Source: JALZAI01 sp038207565 (GTDB lineage: Bacteria > Actinomycetota > Actinomycetes > Mycobacteriales > Jatrophihabitantaceae). From it: a stretch of DNA of 64,000 nt. The stretch is from NCBI GenBank assembly GCA_038207565.1, contig JBBQZQ010000006.1, positions 1 to 64,000 on the forward strand, written 5' to 3'. Below the pieces are notes generated by a model, which worked only from the letters and a program-made list of their open reading frames with translations, did not search any database and was not told where the DNA came from. Position numbers and translations under genes: made by a program. Below are positions 32,716-41,146 of the stretch, piece by piece. How positions within the stretch are numbered: position 1 is the stretch's first letter; each line of letters begins with the position of its first letter.

Positions 32716-33735
32716 TCAGCGCGCGAGCTGGCCGACGGCCAGCGAGAACAGCGCCGGTGCGCGCGCGGCGAGGGGGACGACGCGGCGGGCGGTCATCGGG
32801 CGCCCGCGTGCCCAGAGCAGTCCGGACGTGATCCAACGCGACCGGCGCGAGGTCCGGGCCCAGGCGCGCTCGTAGCGGTCCGGACGGTCGCGGGCGAGGC
32901 AGTCGACCAGGGCCTCCGCGGCGGCGAAGGAGACGGCCAGGCCCTCCCCGGTGAGCGCGTCGATGTAGCCGGCCGCGTCGCCGACGAGCAGCACCCGACC
33001 GGCGACACGACCCCGGGCGCGTTGCCGCAACGGTCCGGCGCCGCGGACCGACGAGGCCGGCGCCGCCCCGGCCAGGCGCGACGCGAGCTCGGGGAAGGCG
33101 GCGAGTTGGTCATCGAATCCGCCCCGTTTCGAGGAGAGCACGGCGACGCCGACGATCCCGTCGCCGATCGGCGTCACGTAGGCCTCCGAGTGCTCGGCCC
33201 AGGTCACCTCGACCGAGTCGGTGAACGGCGCCATCGCGAAGTGGCGGCGCAGACCCCACCGGACCGGGCCGGCGTTCGCGCGCGCCAGGCCCACCGCGGA
33301 ACGCATCGGCGAGTGCAACCCGTCCGCGGCGACCAGATAACGCGCCCGCAGGCCCGCCGCCTCGACGTGGTCACTGTGCTGCACGACACCGTCCACCGAG
33401 CGGTCGAGCACCGCGACCCCGTGCGCTTGGGCAGCGGCGCCCAGCGCGGCGTGCAGGTCGATCCGGCGCACCCCCCGCCCGAGGGAGGAGCCGAAGGCGG
33501 CGCGCGCGACCGTCGCGCCCTGGCGGTAGGTGATGCCGCGGATGTCATGCCCCTTCGGATCGACACCGAGCCGTTGCAGCGCGCGCAGTGCACCGGGCAT
33601 CAATCCCTCGCCGCACGCCTTGTCGACGACACCGGTGCGCTTCTCGCAGACGACCACGTCCAGGCCGCGGCGCGCCGCCCCGACGGCCACGGCGAGCCCG
33701 GCCGGTCCACCTCCTACGACGAGGACGTCATGCAT
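32716..33735 (-). CDS. FAD-dependent oxidoreductase (aromatic hydroxylase / GGR-like)
   Basis: A 339-residue flavoprotein: HDVLVVGGGPAGLAVAVGAA (FAD motif), VDKACGEGLMPGALRALQRL (the CGEG variant of the family signature), LVAADGLHSPMRSAVGL and VLLVGDAAGYIDALTGEGLA. It is a sister of the downstream flavoprotein. By analogy to the srs operon of Streptomyces griseus (type III PKS, methyltransferase, flavin hydroxylase), it may hydroxylate the resorcinol-type ring to a quinol. ATG 33735 overlaps the ICMT gene by 8 bp. Confidence 0.85.
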   Translation of the reverse strand: MHDVLVVGGGPAGLAVAVGAARRGLDVVVCEKRTGVVDKACGEGLMPGALRALQRLGVDPKGHDIRGITYRQGATVARAAFGSSLGRGVRRIDLHAALGAAAQAHGVAVLDRSVDGVVQHSDHVEAAGLRARYLVAADGLHSPMRSAVGLARANAGPVRWGLRRHFAMAPFTDSVEVTWAEHSEAYVTPIGDGIVGVAVLSSKRGGFDDQLAAFPELASRLAGAAPASSVRGAGPLRQRARGRVAGRVLLVGDAAGYIDALTGEGLAVSFAAAEALVDCLARDRPDRYERAWARTSRRSRWITSGLLWARGRPMTARRVVPLAARAPALFSLAVGQLAR

Positions 33736-34252
33736 GTGCGACGACCCGCAGCGCCTGGTTCTCGGCACGGATGCGCACGCTCAGCAGCCCGGCGTTGAGC
33801 GCGGTGAACACGGCGGCGGTGATCCACGCGCTGTGCACGAGCGGCAACGCGAACCCTTCGACCACCACGGCGACGTAATTCGGGTGCGCCATGAACCGGT
33901 AGGGTCCGCCGGTCACGCGCGACAGGCCGGGAACAACAACGATGCGCGTGTTCCACTGGTGGCCCAGCGTGCGGATGCACCACCACCGCAGCGCCTGCGA
34001 CGCGACCACCAGAACCAGCATCGGCCAGCCCAGCGTGCCGACGAACGTGCGGTCGCCGAGCAACACCTCTAGCAGGCAGCCGGCGAGCAAGCCGGTGTGC
34101 AGCACGACCATGAACGGGTAGTGCGCGAAGCCTGTCTCGCGGCCGCCGTGCTCGAGGCTCCACTCCAGGTTGCGTTTGGCGACGACCAGCTCGGCCAGGC
34201 GTTCGAACGCGACGAGCCCGACCAGCACCGAGTACCAGGCCGCACTCACCAT
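33728..34252 (-). CDS. Isoprenylcysteine carboxyl methyltransferase (ICMT) family protein
   Basis: A 174-residue membrane protein with four or five hydrophobic segments. WNTRIVVVPGLSRVTGGPYR and FMAHPNYVAVVVEGFALPL are the conserved ICMT-family SAM-binding end (GPYRFxxHPNY). In bacterial type III PKS operons this family methylates phenolic lipids (SrsB type) rather than proteins. It overlaps the polyketide synthase stop by 7 bp and the next flavoprotein by 8 bp, so it is translated as part of one operon. Membrane location suits a hydrophobic alkylphenol substrate. Confidence 0.9.
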   Translation of the reverse strand: MVSAAWYSVLVGLVAFERLAELVVAKRNLEWSLEHGGRETGFAHYPFMVVLHTGLLAGCLLEVLLGDRTFVGTLGWPMLVLVVASQALRWWCIRTLGHQWNTRIVVVPGLSRVTGGPYRFMAHPNYVAVVVEGFALPLVHSAWITAAVFTALNAGLLSVRIRAENQALRVVAHA

Positions 34253-35304
34253 CGCAGCAGTACCAGTTCCGCGCAGAATCCCGGTCCCATGGCCATGAGC
34301 ACGCCCCAGTCCCCGGGAGCGGCCGGCCGCTCGCGCAGCGTGTCCTGCAGGACGTGCAGCACCGACGCCGAAGACAGGTTGCCGATCCGGTTCAACGAGT
34401 TCCAGGTCATCGCCAGATCGTCGTGCTCGAGGTCGAGCGATGCCTGGATGGCTTCGATGACCTTCGGACCGCCCGGGTGGCAGACCCAGCGGGCAATGTC
34501 ACCGATGACCAGGTCGTTGGCCTTGAGGAAGTGGGTGACGTCGTCGGCGAGATAGGTCTGCACGAGATCCGGCACCTCGGCACCGAGCACGATCCGCATT
34601 CCGGTGCCGCCGACGTCCCACCCCATCGCGCGTTCGGTGTCGGGGTAGAGGTGGCTGACGGTGTCGATGACCCGCGGCCCGCTGCCCGCGCTCGGATGGC
34701 CGGCACCGACGGCGACGACTGCGGCCGCGCCGTCCCCGAACAGTCCCGACGCGACCATGTTTGCCATGCTCGGGTCGTCGCGCTGGACGGTAAGCGAACA
34801 CAGCTCGACCGATATCAGGACGCCGACCGCATCCGGCGATCCGCGCAGGAAGTCGTGCAGCCGGGCGATCCCCGCTGCGCCGGCGAGACACCCCAGTCCC
34901 ATGAGCGGGATCCGCTTGACGTCCGGGCGCAGCCCGATCCGGGCCGCGATCCGTGCCTCGAGCGACGGGACGGCGACGCCGGTGACCGTGGTCGATATGA
35001 TCAGGTCGACGTCGGCGGGGGTCAGACCGGCGTCGGCGAGGGCGCCGAGCACCGCCTCGCAGCCGAGGTCGACAGCGACCTCGAGGAACGCGTCATTGGC
35101 ACCGGTGAACCCGTCGAGCTCGGGATACCGCTCGATAGGCAGGGCCAGGTGGCGGGTGGCCACGCGGGCACTGTCGTGCAGCCGCCGCACCAGCGCGTGC
35201 GAGTTGCCGTCCGGTATGCACAGCTCGGCGAACAGGTCGGTGAGGCGCTGCTGTGGGTACCGGTGCGGCGGGAGGACGCCGCGCACGGCAGCGAGGGTAC
35301 TCAT
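34246..35304 (-). CDS. Type III polyketide synthase (chalcone/stilbene synthase family)
   Basis: A 352-residue enzyme with the complete Cys-His-Asn triad: GLGCLAGAAG (Cys139), WVCHPGGPK (His286) and SLNRIGNLSS (Asn319). GVLMAMGPGFCAELVLLRW is the typical C-terminal GFGPG-like loop. It condenses malonyl-CoA onto a starter acyl-CoA and cyclises the chain to a resorcinol, pyrone or related ring; the starter and length are not predictable by eye. It begins the operon with the ICMT and two flavoproteins. A TATGTT -10 lies 7 nt before ATG 35304, suggesting a leaderless message. Confidence 0.94.
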   Translation of the reverse strand: MSTLAAVRGVLPPHRYPQQRLTDLFAELCIPDGNSHALVRRLHDSARVATRHLALPIERYPELDGFTGANDAFLEVAVDLGCEAVLGALADAGLTPADVDLIISTTVTGVAVPSLEARIAARIGLRPDVKRIPLMGLGCLAGAAGIARLHDFLRGSPDAVGVLISVELCSLTVQRDDPSMANMVASGLFGDGAAAVVAVGAGHPSAGSGPRVIDTVSHLYPDTERAMGWDVGGTGMRIVLGAEVPDLVQTYLADDVTHFLKANDLVIGDIARWVCHPGGPKVIEAIQASLDLEHDDLAMTWNSLNRIGNLSSASVLHVLQDTLRERPAAPGDWGVLMAMGPGFCAELVLLRW

Positions 35305-35341
35305 GATTCTCAACATACGGATCGGACCTAGTCTTCGGGGT
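35305..35341. promoter_or_regulatory. 37-bp divergent promoter with two mirrored leaderless -10 elements
   Basis: Between the minus-strand ATG (35304) and the plus-strand GTG (35342) lie only 37 bp. TATGTT on the minus strand (35317-35312) is 7 nt before its start codon; TAGTCT on the plus strand (35329-35334) is 7 nt before the GTG. Both fit TAnnnT and both would start transcription on the first codon base. The -35 regions must overlap the opposite gene. Confidence 0.6.
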
Positions 35342-36196
35342 GTGCGGGCAGCCCCTGATCCGGCGCGGACGCACCCGCTCGTCGTCGTCCGCGGCCTGGC
35401 CGGTGCGTGCCATCCCGTGCCGAGCGTTGCCGTGACCGCCGTGTCGGTGTTGCTCGCTGCCGGAGTGGGTCTGCCGGCGCGACAGGTCGTGGTGTTCGCA
35501 CTGGCGGTGCTCACCGGCCAGCTGTCCATCGGGTGGTCGAACGACCGGATCGACGCTGGGCGCGACGCCGCGACCGCACGTGCGGACAAGCCCGCGGCGA
35601 CGGGACGGGTGCCGCTCGACGCCGTGGCCGTCGCCGCTGTAGTGGCCCTGCTCGCGACGATCGGGTTCTCAGCGGCTCTCGGCCTGCCGGCCGCCCTCGC
35701 CGCGCTGACGCTGGTGGCCGCGGGCTGGGCCTACAACCTGGGCCTGAAGGCCACCCTGCTGTCCGGTGCTGCGTATCTCATAGGGTTCGGCGCCCTGCCG
35801 GCCGCGGCATATCTCGCCCTGCCGGGGCACCCCTGGCCACCGTGGTGGGTGCCGGTGGTGGGAGCCCTGCTCGGGCTGGGCGCGCACTTCGCGAATGTGC
35901 TGCCGGATCTGCGCGACGACGCGGCGACAGGGGTGCGCGGCCTGCCGCAGCGGCTCGGCCCCCGCGCCGGGGTGGTGGTGATGGCGGTGACCCTGGCGAC
36001 CGCGTCGGCGGTGCTCGGATTCGGGCCGGCTCAGCGCTCCGTCGCGCTCGCGCTGGCCGCATCGACACTCGGGCTGGTGGGTGCCGCGGTGGTGGCGCTG
36101 CTCGCGGTGCGCCGCCCGGACAGCGCCGCGGCATTCCGCGTCACCCTGGTCCTGGCGCTGCTCGACGTCGCGCTGCTGATCGCGCTGGCGAGCTAG
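35342..36196 (+). CDS. UbiA family prenyltransferase
   Basis: A 284-residue integral membrane protein with eight or nine hydrophobic helices. GWSNDRIDAGRDAATARADK contains the first Asp-rich NDxxDxxxD motif of UbiA enzymes, and NVLPDLRDDAATGVRGLPQR the second (DxxxD). These bind Mg-prenyl diphosphate and attach it to an aromatic ring. GTG 35342 is preferred to ATG 35303, which would overlap the polyketide synthase start. Divergent to the type III PKS operon and convergent with idi, it likely prenylates the polyketide product, though menaquinone-type roles cannot be excluded. Confidence 0.92.
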   Translation: MRAAPDPARTHPLVVVRGLAGACHPVPSVAVTAVSVLLAAGVGLPARQVVVFALAVLTGQLSIGWSNDRIDAGRDAATARADKPAATGRVPLDAVAVAAVVALLATIGFSAALGLPAALAALTLVAAGWAYNLGLKATLLSGAAYLIGFGALPAAAYLALPGHPWPPWWVPVVGALLGLGAHFANVLPDLRDDAATGVRGLPQRLGPRAGVVVMAVTLATASAVLGFGPAQRSVALALAASTLGLVGAAVVALLAVRRPDSAAAFRVTLVLALLDVALLIALAS

Positions 36197-36221
36197 GAAG
36201 CGACGGCTTTCCAGGTAGGCG

Positions 36222-36749
36222 TCAGACCGTCTCGGGCAGCAGCGGCGCCTGCAGCGCGGACCAGGGACTGATCGCCCACGGCGCGTCCGTTGCCAGTGCG
36301 CGGAAGGCCGGCCAGCCCGTCCACGCCCACTCGGCCACCTCGTCGGGATTGGCGACCGGATCGGTCTCGACCCGAGCGAGGAAGACCGGGCACACCTCGT
36401 TCTCGACGACGCCTTCCGGCGACACCGCGCGGTAGGCAAAGTCGGGCAGTGCGAGATCGAGCGAGACGGGGACCAGCGACAGTTCCTCGGCCAGGCGCCG
36501 CCGCGCGGCGGTCTCCGGGCCCTCGTGCGGTTGCACGTGACCGCAGCACGAATTGGTCCACGTCCCGGGCCACGTCAGCTTCGACAGTGCGCGGCGGGTA
36601 ACCAGCAACCGGCCCGCAGCGTCGAAGACGTACACCGAGAACGCGAGGTGCAACGGGGTATGCGCCCCATGCACCTGCGACTTGGGCATCGTTGCGACCC
36701 GACGTCGCTGCTCGTCGAGCAACACGACCAGTTCCGGATCGCCCTGCAT
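36222..36749 (-). CDS. idi: Isopentenyl-diphosphate delta-isomerase (type I)
   Basis: A 175-residue Nudix-fold enzyme. TPLHLAFSVYVFDAAGRLLV, TWPGTWTNSCCGHVQPHEGP (active-site Cys, metal His) and RRRLAEELSLVP with NEVCPVFLAR (second active-site Glu region) are all present. It interconverts IPP and DMAPP, supplying prenyl donors. ATG 36749 gives the normal family length; a longer reading from a TTG at 36857 overlaps the tricorn stop and would add about 36 residues. Its position facing the UbiA gene supports a local isoprenoid pathway. Confidence 0.93.
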   Translation of the reverse strand: MQGDPELVVLLDEQRRRVATMPKSQVHGAHTPLHLAFSVYVFDAAGRLLVTRRALSKLTWPGTWTNSCCGHVQPHEGPETAARRRLAEELSLVPVSLDLALPDFAYRAVSPEGVVENEVCPVFLARVETDPVANPDEVAEWAWTGWPAFRALATDAPWAISPWSALQAPLLPETV

Positions 36750-36853
36750 GGCTGGTATGGCGGTCACGTCCCCCGGCTCGCTCGTGATCGGCGCGACGTT
36801 ACTCCCGCGCGCGACGCGACCTCCCCGCACCGAACCCTGACCCGCAGGTCCCG

Positions 36854-39800
36854 TCAAGGCCGCGGCGGCAGTGGCCGCGGGGCGCGATCAGGCCGGGTGG
36901 ATAGCGGCGGCTCGGTCAGCGGCGTCGCATCGGCCAGCGCCTCGGTCAGGACGCGCAGCCCTTCCGCGAGCTGCGGGTCCTCCCCGGCCGCCCAGGCCTG
37001 CGGCGGGAAGGGCACCTCGATGTCGGGCGCGACGCCGAAATTCTCGACGCCCCAGCCTACGTCGCGGAACCAGAACGCGTACCGGGGCTGCGTTACTTCG
37101 GTGCCGTCGACGAGCCGGTAACGGCCGTCGATGCCGATCACCCCGCCCCACGTCCGTACGCCGACGATCGGGCCGAGACCCATCTCGTGGAACGCCTCGT
37201 TGACGATGTCTCCGTCGGAACCGGCGTACTCGTTGGCAAGCGATACCAGCGGTCCGCGCGGAGCGCCGTTGGGCCATTGCTCATCGGCGAAGTGCCGCGC
37301 ATGACCGGCGCCGAGTGGACGGCGGGCAAGTCGCTCGATGACCAGCTCGGACACGTGCCCGCCCGCGTTGTCGCGGGTGTCGACGACAAGTGCGTCACGC
37401 TGTAGCTCGCGGCGCAGGTCGCGGTTGAACTCGGCCCAACCGGCCGACATCATGTCCGGCACGTGCAGGTAACCGATCCGCCCGTCGCTCTGGGCGTGCA
37501 CGAGCGATCGACGGCCGGACACCCAGTCCTGGTAGCGGATCGGGGTCTCGTCCGCGGTGGGTATCGCCACCACCGTCCGGGCCACGCCCTCATGGGACAC
37601 GCTCAGTTCGACCGGCTTACCCGCCATGCCGGCCAGCAACGTGCCGGGGCCCGACGGTGGCACGGGACGGCCGTTGACGGCGAGCAGTACCGACCCGTCG
37701 GCGACATTCGCCCCGGCTGCGCGCAGCGGCGAGCGGGCGGCGGGGACGGACGACTCGCTGGGCAGCACCCGCGCGATCACCCACGCGTCACCGTCACGCG
37801 CCAGGTCGGCACCGAGGAACGCGGCGGCCCGGCCCGGCGGCGGATCCGGGAACACCGGCCGCTCGTAAGCGTGCGACGAGCCGAGCTCGCCGACCATCTC
37901 CCATAGCACCTCGGACAGGTCGTCGCGGGTGGCGACGTGTTCGACCAGGGGCAGGTAACGCACCAGCACGTCGGCCCAGTCGACACCGCCCATGTCCTCG
38001 ATCCAGAAGTGGTCGCGCATCAACCGCCACGTCTCGATCATCATCTGCCGCCACTGCAGGATCGGGTCGACCACGACGCGGACCCGGGACAGGTCGACGG
38101 TGACCAGCTCGGACGGGGCGTCACCCTCCGGCGGCTCCACTGCATGCTCCGCCGGACCGACGGTCAGCTTCTCGCCGTCGCGGACCACGATGCGAGCACC
38201 GTCCCCGGACACCTGGAACCAGTCGAGCGGCTCGACGAGCGTGCTGCTCCTGCGCGAGGTGAGGTCCCATCGCGACAGCGTCGGACGGGGCGGCTCGCCG
38301 CCCTCGGGCAGGCCCGACCCGATGACACCGGTGACCGGGTGGTCGAGCCAGAGCAGACCGTCCTTCGCAGCCCGCAGATCGCTCAGCAGGCCGGCCGCGA
38401 CCGGCACGACGACGGCGCGCTCGGTCAGCCCGGCGACGTCGACGCGAACCTCAGGTACGGCCGCGTCCGCCGGTTCGGGCCCGCCCGCCGGCTTCGCCAC
38501 CTCGCGACCGGCCGGCTCGGGATCGAACGGCGACGGGGTGTCGGCGGCGAGCGGGACGAGGTAGGGGCGCACGCCCGCGGTGAACGACAGGTCGAAGTTG
38601 TGGGCGTCGTACACCGGGTCGAAGGTGCGCGCGGACAGGAACGCCAGATGCTTGCCGTCGAGGGTGAACACCGGTGCAGTGTCGACGAAACGTTCGGAGG
38701 TCGCGTCGTGCACGTCGCCGGACGTGAGGTCGGCGAGCCGGATCGAGCGCAGCCCGCAACGGTGCGGTTTCGACCAGGCGAGCCACTGTGAATCGGGGGC
38801 GAACGCGAGCCCGCTCGAGTCGCCCTGGTCGCTGGCGTCCAGCTGGCGTACCGACCCGTCGCTCAGCGCGACGAGCAGCACGCGGCCGTCGTGGCTTGCC
38901 ACGGCCACGTGGTCACCGCCCGGCGCCACGGCCAGCTCGAGCACCCGTCCGACCTCGCCACCGGCGATGCGCCGGGTGGTGTCGCCGTCGGTGAGCTCCA
39001 GCGCATCGTCGCCGTCGACGTCGCTCACCCACACCGCGGACCGGTCGCCGGGACGCACCCGTGGCAGCCGAGTGCGTACGCCGGGAGTGTCGGCGAGCGC
39101 GCGAACCGGGCCGTCGCTATGGGTCAGCCACTGCACGGTGCCGTGGATGTCAACGACGCTGGCGCGTCCGGTCGCGTCGACCGACAGCGTCTCGGCCTCG
39201 TCGAGCGCAACCGGGACGACCGTCGGCTGGCGCGCGATGCGCGCACCCGGCAGCGACACCTCGACCGGCGCCGGTTCCGCGTCGGCCGCGAAGGCATCGA
39301 GGCGGTACAGCCGGCCGGCACGCTGGTACACCAGCCGAGTGGACGCGCCCTCCAGATCGCCGGCGAGATCACGCGCGTAGTTGCCTATGTGGTCACTGTG
39401 CCGGCGCAGGTCGCTGCCGTCGCCGAGGACGGAGTAGATGTTGCCGTGGCCCTCGTGGTCGGACACGAACACGAGCCGTTCCCCGACCCAGACCGGGTCG
39501 GCCAGCTGGGCGTCGAGGTCGGCAAGCAGGCGCGCGAACTCGCCGTTGCCGGACGGGTCGAGCCAGAGCTTTCCCCGCGTGCCGCCGCGGTAGCGCTTCC
39601 ACGTCGCGGGTTCGCGGTTGCCCGTCGATTGCACCACGGTCACCCCGTCGGGACGGCGCGCGAGAGCGTTGATCGGGCCGTAGGGAAGGCGCTGCGCAGG
39701 GCCGGCGTCGGTCGGCAGCGCGTAGGCCCAGGACCTCGACCGGAACGGTTGCAGCGCCGGGCTGGCGACGATCACCCGATCGTCGGTATCCCAGCCCAGG

Positions 39801-40066
39801 ACGCGGGTGAGCGGGTGGTTCCAGTAGGTCAACCGTGTCGCCGGCCCGCCGGCGAGGGGCGCGACGTAAACCTCGGGATTCCCGTCGCGCCGAGTGGCCC
39901 AGGCGACCTGGGTGCCGTCCGGCGAGAGTCGGGGACGCGACGCCGCCACCCGGTCGGAGCTGAGCCGCTCCGCCCGGCCGCCGCGAGCATCGACGCGCCA
40001 GATGTCGTCGTCGGCCACGAACACGATGTCGTCGCCGACCAGGTGCGGGAACCGCAGATACGTCAC
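36854..40066 (-). CDS. Tricorn protease homologue (S41 family)
   Basis: A 1070-residue protein, the same size as archaeal tricorn. Residues 1-300 and 320-650 are two beta-propellers with WD/PD40-like blades (RLSPDGTQVAWATRRDGNPE, FAPDSQWLAWSK, FTLDGKHLAFLSAR). A helical C1 region follows with GELGSSHAYERP holding the catalytic Ser-His, then a PDZ domain (AARSPLRAAGANVADGSVLL, LAGMAGKPVELSV) and the C2 core with VVDTRDNAGGHVSELVIERL carrying the second catalytic Ser region. It degrades peptides downstream of the proteasome. GTG 40066 is chosen because the propeller begins there (TYLRFPHLVGDDIVFVADDD). Confidence 0.93.
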   Translation of the reverse strand: MTYLRFPHLVGDDIVFVADDDIWRVDARGGRAERLSSDRVAASRPRLSPDGTQVAWATRRDGNPEVYVAPLAGGPATRLTYWNHPLTRVLGWDTDDRVIVASPALQPFRSRSWAYALPTDAGPAQRLPYGPINALARRPDGVTVVQSTGNREPATWKRYRGGTRGKLWLDPSGNGEFARLLADLDAQLADPVWVGERLVFVSDHEGHGNIYSVLGDGSDLRRHSDHIGNYARDLAGDLEGASTRLVYQRAGRLYRLDAFAADAEPAPVEVSLPGARIARQPTVVPVALDEAETLSVDATGRASVVDIHGTVQWLTHSDGPVRALADTPGVRTRLPRVRPGDRSAVWVSDVDGDDALELTDGDTTRRIAGGEVGRVLELAVAPGGDHVAVASHDGRVLLVALSDGSVRQLDASDQGDSSGLAFAPDSQWLAWSKPHRCGLRSIRLADLTSGDVHDATSERFVDTAPVFTLDGKHLAFLSARTFDPVYDAHNFDLSFTAGVRPYLVPLAADTPSPFDPEPAGREVAKPAGGPEPADAAVPEVRVDVAGLTERAVVVPVAAGLLSDLRAAKDGLLWLDHPVTGVIGSGLPEGGEPPRPTLSRWDLTSRRSSTLVEPLDWFQVSGDGARIVVRDGEKLTVGPAEHAVEPPEGDAPSELVTVDLSRVRVVVDPILQWRQMMIETWRLMRDHFWIEDMGGVDWADVLVRYLPLVEHVATRDDLSEVLWEMVGELGSSHAYERPVFPDPPPGRAAAFLGADLARDGDAWVIARVLPSESSVPAARSPLRAAGANVADGSVLLAVNGRPVPPSGPGTLLAGMAGKPVELSVSHEGVARTVVAIPTADETPIRYQDWVSGRRSLVHAQSDGRIGYLHVPDMMSAGWAEFNRDLRRELQRDALVVDTRDNAGGHVSELVIERLARRPLGAGHARHFADEQWPNGAPRGPLVSLANEYAGSDGDIVNEAFHEMGLGPIVGVRTWGGVIGIDGRYRLVDGTEVTQPRYAFWFRDVGWGVENFGVAPDIEVPFPPQAWAAGEDPQLAEGLRVLTEALADATPLTEPPLSTRPDRAPRPLPPRP

Positions 40067-40180
40067 GGCCGACCTCGCTTCGCTCGGATCGGCCGGCTGA
40101 GCCCTATGCCCATGGTTCGCTCGCACGCTTCGCTCACGTTGATCGACCCTAGCGAGGGCCACCAACGCCGATTTTTTCCC
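40067..40180. repeat. Intergenic copy of the CGCTTCGCT/GGTTCGCTCG repeat
   Basis: The 114-bp gap upstream of the tricorn gene contains CCTCGCTTCGCTCGGATCGG (from 40072), GGTTCGCTCG (about 40114) and CGCTTCGCTCACG (about 40125), resembling the repeat at 20145-20217. GATTTTTTCCCC at about 40170 is the only T run and would suit a plus-strand terminator, though no plus-strand gene ends here. Confidence 0.45.
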
Positions 40181-41146
40181 CTACGGCGTCACCGAACCGT
40201 CCGGCGCGATCAGGCCGGGTGTGTCGGGCATGATCTCGTCGACGTCGGTGTAGTTGTCCGGCGATGTCGACTCGCCGTACTGCCAGATCTTCGTCGCCTC
40301 GGGTGGGGCACAGTGCGGGGCGGTGGGCGCGAAGCGTGGCGCGGTGGCGGGGCCGATCGTCGCCGGTGGCGCACCGATCGCGGGCTCCGGCTCATCGTCT
40401 GCAAGCACCACCTCGCGCGTGAAGACCGGATGCGTGCCCACGACGTCGCAATACGCGTGCACGAAGTCGTAGTCCTGCGAGTGGGCGTTGCCGTAGAAGC
40501 CGACGCGGTAGGGACCCGCGCGCGTGACCCGCCACCAGGTGAGCAGGTATTCGGCGGTTAGCTCGCCGGTGCACGACCCGACCTGTTCGACATCCTTGAA
40601 CAGCATGGCGCCTTCCGGCACCTGGTCGTGACGGGCCGCACGGACGGCCTCGCGGGCGTCCTGCGTCGCCTGCGCCGACGTCCGGTCGTTGCCGCAGAGG
40701 TCGCCGCCACCGGAACACATCGAGCAGTTCGCGTCGGGGACGAGCACGTAGACGAAGATGCCGTGGCGGCGGGCGAAGTCGAGCTCACCGGGTCGCAACG
40801 ACCAGTGCCCGCTCACATATCGTCCCCAAACCGCCGGGGTACGTCCGCCCAAGTACCAGTGTTTGACGTTGTCGAGCGCCTCCTCGCTCATCGCCGTCGT
40901 CGAGTCGACACCCCACCACAGCCCTTGTGGCGTCACTCGGTGGCGTGGCACGTGCGGCAACAGCGGGGCGGACGGGGAGACCACTTCGGTAGGAACTGTC
41001 GATGTCGCAGTCATCGACGAGGGCGGTTGCGGGTGCGACGGATCCGAGGGCGCAGGCGTGGTCTGCGGCTGCACGCTTACGCACGAGCTGAGGACGAGAG
41101 CGATGCTGGCGAACGCGGCGACTAGTACACGTTGACGACCGCGCAT
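40181..41146 (-). CDS. Lipoprotein with DUF1906/glycoside-hydrolase-like domain
   Basis: A 321-residue protein. The start MRGRQRVLVAAFASIALVLS followed by Cys22 is a lipoprotein signal (VLSSC lipobox). After a Pro/Ser/Thr-rich linker (residues 23-75) comes GLWWGVDSTTAMSEEALDNV and PAVWGRYVSGHWSLRPGELD, the opening of DUF1906-type (Rv2525c-like) TIM barrels; IFVYVLVPDAN, MLFKDVEQVGSCTGELTAEY, YRVGFYGNAHSQDY and TKIWQYGES complete it. Such proteins act at the cell wall, perhaps on glycans. ATG 41146 is chosen for the lipobox; it overlaps the upstream CAP-like gene by 25 bp. Confidence 0.82.
   Translation of the reverse strand: MRGRQRVLVAAFASIALVLSSCVSVQPQTTPAPSDPSHPQPPSSMTATSTVPTEVVSPSAPLLPHVPRHRVTPQGLWWGVDSTTAMSEEALDNVKHWYLGGRTPAVWGRYVSGHWSLRPGELDFARRHGIFVYVLVPDANCSMCSGGGDLCGNDRTSAQATQDAREAVRAARHDQVPEGAMLFKDVEQVGSCTGELTAEYLLTWWRVTRAGPYRVGFYGNAHSQDYDFVHAYCDVVGTHPVFTREVVLADDEPEPAIGAPPATIGPATAPRFAPTAPHCAPPEATKIWQYGESTSPDNYTDVDEIMPDTPGLIAPDGSVTP

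Noticed and set aside
38891..40561. 556-codon plus-strand frame
   Set aside because: Antisense to the tricorn propeller and the DUF1906-type gene; low-quality composition.
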